Assembly (NCBI GenBank): GCA_023423995.1
Contig: JAFAEL010000248.1
Coordinates: 1 to 7,502, forward strand
Length of the DNA stretch: 7,502 nucleotides
Reading direction: 5' to 3'
Source: Pseudomonadota bacterium
GTDB lineage: Bacteria; Pseudomonadota; Alphaproteobacteria; Rhizobiales; Beijerinckiaceae
Shown here: piece after piece, positions 1 to 5,929 of the stretch
How the letters are laid out: every line of letters begins with the position of its first letter
Numbering within the stretch: position 1 is the stretch's first letter
Position numbers and translations under genes: made by a program
The notes under the pieces: model-generated
Told to the model about the DNA's origin: nothing
Database searches by the model: none
Seen by the model: the letters and a program-made list of their open reading frames with translations, nothing else

Positions 1-184
1 AGCCGGGATTGCCGACTTGGGCCGCCCGGGGTGCCGGTGCGTGACGCCGACCTCCCCGGACCACCGTTCCCGACCCGCATGAGCCACGCTGCGCACACGC
101 CCCTCTGTGGGCCGGGACAGACAACGATATAGGATAATATTCAGTGATTGTCAAGTGGGCCCGGCCCGACGACCGCGCCCGGCC
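1..184. other. Left-edge non-coding stretch, no gene supported
   Basis: No reading frame here can be assigned with confidence. On the plus strand all three frames hit a stop (about 42-44, 80-82 and 130-132), and the short C-terminal peptides they would encode match no family I recognise. On the minus strand an ATG at 80-78 opens a frame running off the left edge (about 26 codons, rich in Gly, Arg and Ser) with no convincing Shine-Dalgarno sequence. I see no tRNA or signal-recognition-particle RNA signature. The notable content is an AT-rich patch around 120-155 holding a leftward promoter (separate entry). The rest is most simply the untranslated leader of a gene or RNA lying to the left. Confidence 0.5.
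126..154 (-). promoter_or_regulatory. Leftward sigma70-type promoter (TTGACA-N17-TATATC)
   Basis: Read on the minus strand, positions 154-149 give a perfect -35 TTGACA. After exactly 17 bases, positions 131-126 give TATATC, matching the -10 consensus at four of six positions. The patch is clearly AT-richer than its surroundings. Transcription would start near 119 and run left out of the window. It lies just downstream of the regulator's stop codon (187-185), so it would serve a separate unit rather than the regulator. The target is not visible. Confidence 0.55.
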
Positions 185-1186
185 CTACTGGATGACGAAC
201 AGGTAGGGCAGCGGCTCCGGCTGCACCTCGGCGGCGATCACCTCGATCCGCGCAAGAGCCCGGTCCAGCGATACCTGCAGATGCCAGCGCAACCGCTCGG
301 CCGCGACGGCGATCCGGCCTGATTCCAGCGCCTGCAGCACCTCCAGGTGCTCCGGCAGGAACGGCTCGGAGACGTAGAGGGCCGGCATCCAGCGATACAG
401 GAACCGGTGCGCGACGAGGAGCGACTGGTAGGAGTGGAGCGCCTCCATCAGGGTTTGCTGGCCGCAATAGCCGAGGAGGCCGACATGAAGGTCGTTCTCG
501 AGCCCGTCGAGATCGGCGCCCGTCAGTTCCGCCCGTTCCATCGCGCCGGTCAGCGATGCCAGCGCCTCACCGATCCGCTCACCGGGGATGAACGGCGCCG
601 CCTTCTCCAGGGCCAGCGGCTCCAGCGTCCAGCGCATCTCGTAGAGCTCGGCGACGTGGTCCCGCGTCAGGGCTGGAGCATACCAGTGCGAGCGCTCGTC
701 CTTGCGGATCAGCCCGCGCTGGTTCAGCCGCGCGATGACGTCCCGGGCGATCGTCCGGCTCACGCCGTAATGCTTGGCGATCTCGGTCTCGACGACGCGC
801 CAGCTCCCGTAGGCCGTCCGCGAGACGATGCTCGATTCGATATCGGCATAGATCCGCTCCCAGCCGGCGGCAGGGGAAAGCTGGATGGGGCCCGGCGCCT
901 CGGGCACGGCCTCGCCGGAGCCGCCCAGGTCCGTCACGAGATAGCCGCGCGCGTTGTCCCGCGAGAGCAAGCCCGCCCGCTCCAGCGCGACGAGCGCCTG
1001 TCGCGCGGGCGCGCGGCTGATGCCGAACTCTGCCGCGACCCGGGATTCGAGCAGGCGCGTACCGCCCGCGATCGCCCCTGCCCTGATCCGCCATTCGAGG
1101 ATCTCGGCAGCCTGGTCATGGAGCCGCCCGGTTCCACCCGTCCGGGCGGAGGTGGGGTCGGCGCCGTCCGATGCGATCTGGGACAT
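185..1186 (-). CDS. GntR-family regulator with tandem winged-helix domains and FCD effector domain
   Basis: A 333-residue cytoplasmic DNA-binding regulator. After a loose N-terminus, a first GntR winged helix spans about 21-86, with its helix-turn-helix around 47-74 (VAAEFGISRAPARQAL). A second spans about 108-170, with its helix-turn-helix around 133-160 (IAKHYGVSRTIARDVI). A single all-helical FCD ligand domain follows (about 174-312). FCD domains usually bind a metal and a small carboxylate through Asp/Asn and three His. Here Glu230, His234, His280 and His302 are the likely counterparts, with Glu in the usual Asp position. Ordinary FCD regulators are about 220-250 residues; the extra length is the second winged helix. 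The ATG at 1186 has only a weak GAG upstream. It is divergent from the acylase operon, so control of that operon and of itself is the natural inference. Family assignment is secure; ligand and target are unknown. Confidence 0.93.
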   Translation of the reverse strand: MSQIASDGADPTSARTGGTGRLHDQAAEILEWRIRAGAIAGGTRLLESRVAAEFGISRAPARQALVALERAGLLSRDNARGYLVTDLGGSGEAVPEAPGPIQLSPAAGWERIYADIESSIVSRTAYGSWRVVETEIAKHYGVSRTIARDVIARLNQRGLIRKDERSHWYAPALTRDHVAELYEMRWTLEPLALEKAAPFIPGERIGEALASLTGAMERAELTGADLDGLENDLHVGLLGYCGQQTLMEALHSYQSLLVAHRFLYRWMPALYVSEPFLPEHLEVLQALESGRIAVAAERLRWHLQVSLDRALARIEVIAAEVQPEPLPYLFVIQ

Positions 1187-1247
1187 TAGCTCAAATCTAG
1201 CCTAAGTCTAACGGACCTGCCCAGCGCTGTATTTGTCAACCTACCAA

Positions 1248-1258
1248 CATGTCACATG
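1248..1258. promoter_or_regulatory. Perfect 11-base palindrome, candidate operator
   Basis: CATGT-C-ACATG is a perfect inverted repeat with one central base, in the AT-richer divergent spacer, 62 bases from the regulator's start codon. Such short palindromes are typical operator sites for dimeric winged-helix regulators. It does not exactly fit the general GntR consensus, so the assignment to the neighbouring regulator is inference from position. Confidence 0.35.
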
Positions 1259-1285
1259 AACAATCTTCACTAACCTGATCATGAT
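1257..1285 (+). promoter_or_regulatory. Weak candidate promoter for the acylase operon
   Basis: TGAACA (1257-1262) and CATGAT (1280-1285), separated by 17 bases, each match the sigma70 consensus at four of six positions. They lie in the most AT-rich part of the divergent spacer and would start transcription near 1292, giving a leader of about 130 bases before the TTG start. The match is modest and other arrangements are possible, for example one using GATAAA at 1283-1288. The presence of a promoter in this spacer is much surer than these exact boxes. Confidence 0.25.
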
Positions 1286-1299
1286 AAATCGCTGGACGG

Positions 1300-1307
1300 T
1301 GTATACC
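1300..1307. promoter_or_regulatory. Candidate GntR-type operator (TGTATACC)
   Basis: The octamer TGTATACC matches the general GntR-superfamily operator pattern yGTM-KACy (half sites GT and AC around a short centre) at every position, and contains the palindrome GTATAC. It lies in the divergent spacer, just downstream of the candidate -10 box at 1280-1285, where a bound protein would block initiation or early elongation of the acylase operon. The motif is short, so chance occurrence is possible. Confidence 0.4.
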
Positions 1308-1408
1308 TGGGACGCCCTGCAGGTCCGCTCCGGCCAAGGTCAGATGATTGCGCCGCTTGCGCCGCGTGCTCCGATGGCGGAAGCAGCGCAGGTCGTCACG
1401 GAACGATC

Positions 1409-1414
1409 GAGGAG
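1409..1414 (+). promoter_or_regulatory. Shine-Dalgarno site deciding the acylase TTG start
   Basis: GAGGAG lies five bases upstream of an in-frame TTG at 1420. No comparable ribosome-binding sequence precedes the in-frame ATG at 1348. This, and the point where family similarity begins, favours the TTG start. Confidence 0.65.
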
Positions 1415-1419
1415 CTGGC

Positions 1420-3771
1420 TTGAGCCCCACCGCATCCTACCGAGCAGCCGGCCTGCGCGAGCCCGCCGAGATCATCGTCGATCGCTGGGGCGTGCCGCAT
1501 ATCCGGGCCGCCTCGCGGCGCGACCTCTTCTTCGCGCAGGGCTTCAACGCGGCGCGCGACCGCCTCTGGCAGATCGACCTGTGGCGCAAGCGCGGCCTCG
1601 GCCTGCTGGCGGCGGATTTCGGGCCCGGCTACCTGGAGCAGGATCGCGCGGCGCGCCTGTTCCTCTACCGGCGCGACATGGCGGCCGAATGGGCCGCCTA
1701 TGGCGTGCCGGACCTGCGGGAGATCACCCAGGCCTTCGTGGACGGGATCAACGCCTTCGTGACGCTCGCGGAAGCCGATTCCGCTCTGATGCCGCCGGAA
1801 TTCGCCGCGATGGGCACCCGCCCCGCCCGCTGGGCGGCCGACGACGTCGTGCGAATCCGCTCGCACGCGCTCGTCGCGAACGTGCTGTCCGAGGCCCTGC
1901 GCGCGCAGGTGATGGCGCGTGCCGATCTCGAGACCGACCTCGCCCGCCGCTCCATCGATCCGCCGCACGACGTGCAGGTCCCGGAGGGTCTCGATCCGGC
2001 CGACATCACGGCCGAGGTGCTGGACGACTTCAAGCTCGCCACCGCGCCCGTGACATTCTCGCCCGAGCGGCTGCGCGCGACGCTGGCGGAGGGGTCGCGT
2101 TGGCGCAAGGTGGACGAGCTCGGCACCGTCACGCTCGATCCCTCCGCCCCGGAGGACGGCTCCAACAACTGGGCCGTCGCTGGATCGCGCACGGCGACGG
2201 GGAGGCCGATCCTCGGCAGCGACCCGCACCGCACCTACGCTCTGCCGTCCCTGCGCTACGTCGTCCACCTGACCGCACCGGGCATGGACCTCATCGGCAC
2301 GGGCGAGCCCGTGCTGCCCGGCATATCCTTCGGGCATAACGGCCATTCCGCCTTCGCGATGACCATCTTCCCGGCCGACCAGGAGGACCTGGTCGTCTAC
2401 GAAACCGACCCGGCCGATCCGGAGCGCTACCGCTACGGCGAGGATTGGGAGCGGATGCGGACGATCACGGAGACGATCCCCGTCAGGGGGGCGCCCGACC
2501 AGGAGGTGCGGCTCGCTTTTACGCGCCACGGCCCCGTGGTGCACGAGGCGCCATCACGGCATCGCGCCTTCGCGGTCCGGACTGTTTGGCTGGAGCCCGG
2601 CAGCGCCGCCTACCTGGCGAGCGTCGGCTCCATGGAGGCCCGCAGCCCCGAGGCCTTCGAGAGCGCGATCCGGCGCTGGAGCGTGCCGCCCGCGAACCAA
2701 GTCTATGCCGACGTCTCCGGCAATATCGGCTGGTACGCCTCCGCGAAGGTGCCGCGGCGCCCGGCCCATGACGGGCTGCTGCCGGTGCCGGGCGACGGCC
2801 GCTTCGAGTGGAGCGGCTTCCACGATCCGTCCGAGCTGCCGCGCATCGTGAATCCCGCCTCCGGCTTCGTGGCGACCGCGAACGAGATGAACCTTCCCGA
2901 GGGTTTTCCGGCCGAGGAGGTGAAGCTCGGCTACGAGTGGTTCGAATATTCGCGCGCGCACCGGATCAGGCAGGTGCTGGGGGCGGACGAGGCGCACACG
3001 GTGGACGCCTCCATGCGCCTCCAGACGGACGACCTGTCGCTGCCGGCCCTGCGCGTCCTGCGCCTGCTCGGGGACGTGCCGCGCGGCGGCGGCGCGGCGA
3101 CCGGGCTCGAACTCCTCGCCGGCTGGGACGGACACCTGCACGAGGGCAGCGCGGCCGCGGCCCTGTTCGAGGTCTGGTGGACGAAGCACCTGAAGCCCGC
3201 CCTGCTCGCCCGCGCGGCGCCGGATGCGGGAACACGCGCGCTGCTGCCGCCGGGCGATCACGAGACGCTGCTCGCAGCCCTGGAGCGGCCCGGCTCGCGG
3301 CCCTGGGTGCGCGACGAGGAGGACCGGGCATCGCTCCTCGCCGAGACGCTCGCGGCCGCCTTTGCGTCCTGCACGAAGCGCCTCGGCGCAGAACCGGCAG
3401 CGTGGCGCTGGGGCGACCTGCATCACGGCTATTTCGAGCATCCGCTGAGCGCGGGCGTCCCGGGCGCCACGCAATGGCGCGATGTCGGCCCGTTGCCGAA
3501 GGGCGGCTCCGGCTCGACCGTGATGAACACGCGCTACCGGGCGACCGATTTCCGCGCGATCGCAGGCGCGTCCTTCCGCATGGTGCTGGACGTCGGCGAC
3601 TGGGACCGCAGCCGCTTCATCAACACGCCCGGCCAGTCCGGCGACCCGCGCTCGCCGCATTACGACGACCTCGCGCCGCTCTGGGCCGAACGCCGCTACC
3701 TGCCGCTCGTCTATTCCCGCGAGGCGGTGGACGAGGCGGCGGAGCTGCGCATCGCGCTCATGCCCGATTGA
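1420..3771 (+). CDS. Penicillin acylase family protein (Ntn hydrolase), apparently cytoplasmic
   Basis: The family hydrolyses amide bonds of N-acyl compounds (beta-lactam side chains, N-acyl-homoserine lactones, N-acyl amino acids). The precursor cuts itself into an alpha and a beta chain, and the beta chain's N-terminal residue is the nucleophile. The alpha region (1 to about 247) begins with the family signature around EIIVDRWGVPHIRA (17-30). The cleavage site is Gly247/Ser248 in EDGSNNW. In the beta chain, HGPVV (370-374), NQVYADVSGNIGW with candidate oxyanion Asn426, Arg446/Arg447 (like the substrate-side Arg of penicillin G acylase), VATANEMN (484-491) and PGQSGDPRSPHYDD (737-750) are all in place, so an active enzyme is expected. 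Length is 783 residues, usual for the family. TTG is chosen from a good GAGGAG five bases upstream; an ATG at 1348 would add 24 Arg-rich residues. With either start there is no hydrophobic signal peptide, although most characterised members are periplasmic. First gene of the rightward operon. Substrate unknown. Confidence 0.92.
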   Translation: MSPTASYRAAGLREPAEIIVDRWGVPHIRAASRRDLFFAQGFNAARDRLWQIDLWRKRGLGLLAADFGPGYLEQDRAARLFLYRRDMAAEWAAYGVPDLREITQAFVDGINAFVTLAEADSALMPPEFAAMGTRPARWAADDVVRIRSHALVANVLSEALRAQVMARADLETDLARRSIDPPHDVQVPEGLDPADITAEVLDDFKLATAPVTFSPERLRATLAEGSRWRKVDELGTVTLDPSAPEDGSNNWAVAGSRTATGRPILGSDPHRTYALPSLRYVVHLTAPGMDLIGTGEPVLPGISFGHNGHSAFAMTIFPADQEDLVVYETDPADPERYRYGEDWERMRTITETIPVRGAPDQEVRLAFTRHGPVVHEAPSRHRAFAVRTVWLEPGSAAYLASVGSMEARSPEAFESAIRRWSVPPANQVYADVSGNIGWYASAKVPRRPAHDGLLPVPGDGRFEWSGFHDPSELPRIVNPASGFVATANEMNLPEGFPAEEVKLGYEWFEYSRAHRIRQVLGADEAHTVDASMRLQTDDLSLPALRVLRLLGDVPRGGGAATGLELLAGWDGHLHEGSAAAALFEVWWTKHLKPALLARAAPDAGTRALLPPGDHETLLAALERPGSRPWVRDEEDRASLLAETLAAAFASCTKRLGAEPAAWRWGDLHHGYFEHPLSAGVPGATQWRDVGPLPKGGSGSTVMNTRYRATDFRAIAGASFRMVLDVGDWDRSRFINTPGQSGDPRSPHYDDLAPLWAERRYLPLVYSREAVDEAAELRIALMPD

Positions 3772-3872
3772 GCTTCCGAGGATTGCCCTCTCCGGCGCGG
3801 GCCTGCAGGATCGCGCCGAACCACGATCAACCCGATCCCCGCGGCCGTCCGGCCCGCCAGCACGAGACCACG

Positions 3873-4676
3873 ATGTCAGCAGCTCTCTCAGTCAGCCCGG
3901 ACCAGGATCTCCTGTTCGAGATGAAGGACGGCATCGCCACGGTGACGTTCAACCGGCCGCAGGCCCGCAACGCGCTGACCTTCGCGATGTACGAGCGCCT
4001 TGCGGAGATCTGCGGCGAGCTGAACGACGACCCGTCCGCGCGGGCGCTGATCATCACGGGCGCCGGCGGCAAGGCCTTCGCGTCGGGCACGGACATCAAC
4101 CAGTTCCGCGCCTTCAAGACGCCCGAGGACGCGCTCGAATACGAGTCGCGCATCGACCGCATCCTGTCCGCCGTCGAGGCCTGCCGGGTGCCGACGATCG
4201 CGGCGATCCCGGGCTTCTGCACGGGCGGCGGCGCCGGCATCGCGGCCTGCTGCGACATCCGCATCGCAACGGCCGACGGCAAGTTCGGCTTTCCCATCGC
4301 ACGCACGCTCGGCAATTGCCTCGCCATGTCGAATATCGGCCGCCTGATCGGCCTGATCGGCCCGGCCCGCGTGAAGGAGATCATCTTCACGGCACGCCTC
4401 GTCGGCGCCGAGGAGGCGCAGGCGATCGGGCTGTTTTCCGAGATCCTGCCCGACGCCGACGCTCTTGCGGCGCGGGCCGAGGAACTCGCCCGCACGATCG
4501 CGGGCCACGCCCCGCTCACGCTCCGCTCCACCAAGGAGGCCGTGCGCCGGCTCGGCAACCACGGCTCCCGCGAGGAGGGCGAGGACCTGATCCTCATGTG
4601 CTACATGAGCCAGGATTTCCGGGAGGGCATGGACGCCTTCCTCAACAAGCGCCCGCCCGTCTGGAAGGGCGAGTAA
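3873..4676 (+). CDS. Enoyl-CoA hydratase/isomerase (crotonase) family protein lacking both canonical catalytic glutamates
   Basis: A 267-residue cytoplasmic crotonase-fold protein of normal family length. It has the N-terminal strand motif IATVTFNRPQARNAL (21-35), the first oxyanion-hole region AFASGTDI (69-75), the GGG loop (118-120) followed by the CDIRIA helix/strand (127-132), and a typical C-terminus DFREGMDAFLNKRPP (248-262). In hydratases the two acid/base glutamates sit in GGGxE and FGxPE. Here the corresponding residues are Gly122 and Ile142, followed by ARTLGNCL. I recall this PIARTLGNCL signature as a recurring subgroup annotated only as enoyl-CoA hydratase, so simple crotonyl-CoA hydration is doubtful; isomerase, lyase, hydrolase or decarboxylase chemistry remains possible. 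ATG 3873 is the only good start (a much longer open frame upstream is an artefact inside the acylase gene), with a weak GAGA before it. It sits 101 bases after the acylase and 29 before the CoA-transferase, so probably shares their transcript. Confidence 0.9.
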   Translation: MSAALSVSPDQDLLFEMKDGIATVTFNRPQARNALTFAMYERLAEICGELNDDPSARALIITGAGGKAFASGTDINQFRAFKTPEDALEYESRIDRILSAVEACRVPTIAAIPGFCTGGGAGIAACCDIRIATADGKFGFPIARTLGNCLAMSNIGRLIGLIGPARVKEIIFTARLVGAEEAQAIGLFSEILPDADALAARAEELARTIAGHAPLTLRSTKEAVRRLGNHGSREEGEDLILMCYMSQDFREGMDAFLNKRPPVWKGE

Positions 4677-4705
4677 CGCGGCACGGGTCAGGGACGAGAA
4701 CGAGA

Positions 4706-5929
4706 ATGGGCCCGCTTGCCGGCTTGAAAGTGGTCGACCTCACGCACGTCATGGCAGGGCCGACCTGCACCATGATGCTGGCCGACATGGGTGCGGACGT
4801 CATCAAGGTCGAGAAGAGCCCGACCGGCGACGACACGCGCCTCTCCGTGCCGCCCAAGGTCGGCGACCAGGCGGCCTCCTTCATGATGATGAACCGCAAC
4901 AAGCGGGGCATCGTGCTGGACCTCAAGAAGCCGGGCGGCGCGGAGGTGCTGCGCCGCCTCGTCCGCAGCGCGGACGTGCTGGTGGAGAATTTCGGGCCGG
5001 ACGTGATGGAGCGCCTGGGCTTCGGCTACGAGGCCATGAAGGCCGAGAACCCTGCCCTTATCTATTGCTCGCTCTCGGGCTTCGGCCGGACCGGTCCCTA
5101 TCGCCACCGCCGCGGCTTCGACCTCGTCGCGCAGGCGATGAGCGGCATCATGACCTTCACGGGCGACGGCCCGGACAGCCCGCCCGCGAAATGCGGGCCG
5201 CCGCTCTCCGACATCACGGCCGGCATCCTGGCCGCCCTCGGGATTTCGGCCGCCTATGCGCATCGCCTGAAGACGGGCGAGGGCCAGTGGGTGGAGACCT
5301 CGCTGTTCGAGGCTGCCCTCGTCCAGACCTACTGGCAATCCGCCATCGCGCTCGCGACCGGCGAGGCGCCGCGCGCCATGGGCTCGGCGCACCCCCTGAA
5401 CGCGCCCTACCAGGCCTTCCAGGCCTCCGACGGCTGGATCGTGGTCGGCGGCGCGAACCAGAAGAACTTCGTCCGCACCCTGGAGGCGCTCGGCGCGCCG
5501 GAGCTCGCGACCGATCCGCGCTTCGCCAGCAACGCGGCCCGGATGGCGAACCTCGCCGTGCTGGAAGAGGAGCTGTCCTCCCGGTTCCGGACGGCGCCTG
5601 CCGCGCATTGGCTCGAGTTGCTGGAGGGAGCGGGCGTGCCCTGCGGGCCCGTCAACGACATGCTCCAGGCGCTCAACGATCCCCAGACGATCGCGCGCGA
5701 GATGGTGGTGGAGGTGCAGCACCCGACCGCCGGCCCCGTGAAGGCGCTCGGCCTGCCGATCAAGTTCTCCTCGACGCCGGGCGGCGTCAGGAAGGCGGCG
5801 CCGCTCCTCGGCGAGGACACGCGCGCCGTGCTGAGCCAGTACGGCTTCTCGGATGCGGAGATCGCGGCCTTCGAGGCCGAGGGCGCGGTCACGAGTTCCG
5901 GGGCGGCCCCGGCAGCTTCGTCCCGCTGA
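4706..5929 (+). CDS. CaiB/BaiF family III CoA-transferase
   Basis: A 407-residue cytoplasmic enzyme of the usual family length. Members move CoA from a donor thioester such as succinyl-CoA, formyl-CoA or gamma-butyrobetainyl-CoA to a free carboxylic acid, working as interlocked dimers; some relatives are racemases. Visible signatures are the N-terminal GLKVVDLTHVMAGP (6-19), ADMGADVIKVE (26-36), NRNKRGIVLDLK (63-74), SGFGRTGPY (124-132) and FDLVAQAMSG (138-147). PPLSDITAG follows with Asp169, the residue that forms the acyl anhydride; its number matches that of formyl-CoA transferase. GEGQWVETSLFEAAL (191-205) and GVPCGPVND nearer the C-terminus complete the fold. ATG 4706 is the only reasonable start; AGGGA lies 11 bases upstream, and no ATG, GTG or TTG restart lies just before it. 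It is the last gene of the rightward operon and its 3' end overlaps ltnD on the opposite strand by 41 bases. It may activate the acid freed by the acylase, but the substrate cannot be read. Confidence 0.93.
   Translation: MGPLAGLKVVDLTHVMAGPTCTMMLADMGADVIKVEKSPTGDDTRLSVPPKVGDQAASFMMMNRNKRGIVLDLKKPGGAEVLRRLVRSADVLVENFGPDVMERLGFGYEAMKAENPALIYCSLSGFGRTGPYRHRRGFDLVAQAMSGIMTFTGDGPDSPPAKCGPPLSDITAGILAALGISAAYAHRLKTGEGQWVETSLFEAALVQTYWQSAIALATGEAPRAMGSAHPLNAPYQAFQASDGWIVVGGANQKNFVRTLEALGAPELATDPRFASNAARMANLAVLEEELSSRFRTAPAAHWLELLEGAGVPCGPVNDMLQALNDPQTIAREMVVEVQHPTAGPVKALGLPIKFSSTPGGVRKAAPLLGEDTRAVLSQYGFSDAEIAAFEAEGAVTSSGAAPAASSR

Noticed and set aside
157..186. GC-rich inverted repeat after the regulator stop as a terminator
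   Set aside because: Only about five base pairs form around a long loop, and no T-tract follows in the leftward direction.
1234..1239. Perfect TTGACA on the minus strand upstream of the regulator, as its -35 box
   Set aside because: At 16-19 bases downstream there is no acceptable -10 (GTCCGT or similar). The better TAGACT lies 23 bases away, too far, so I did not call a promoter.
1281..2339. Long plus-strand open frame of 352 codons starting in the divergent spacer
   Set aside because: It lies in a different frame from the acylase, is Arg/Ala/Pro-rich without family motifs, and covers the acylase alpha chain whose own frame has clear signatures. It is a GC-rich shadow.
2808..3872. N-terminal extension of the crotonase frame through the acylase gene
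   Set aside because: The frame is open but the translated stretch is low-complexity Arg/Ala/Gly sequence with no domain. Crotonase similarity starts just after the ATG at 3873, so a fusion is not supported.
3772..3872. Terminator or separate promoter between acylase and crotonase
   Set aside because: Only very small GC hairpins (for example GGCC-GTCC-GGCC near 3843-3854) and no T-tract or recognisable promoter boxes were seen.
4316..4705. N-terminal extension of the CoA-transferase frame into the crotonase gene
   Set aside because: Family similarity begins at GPLAGLKVVDLTH right after the ATG at 4706; the upstream codons are a shadow of the crotonase gene.
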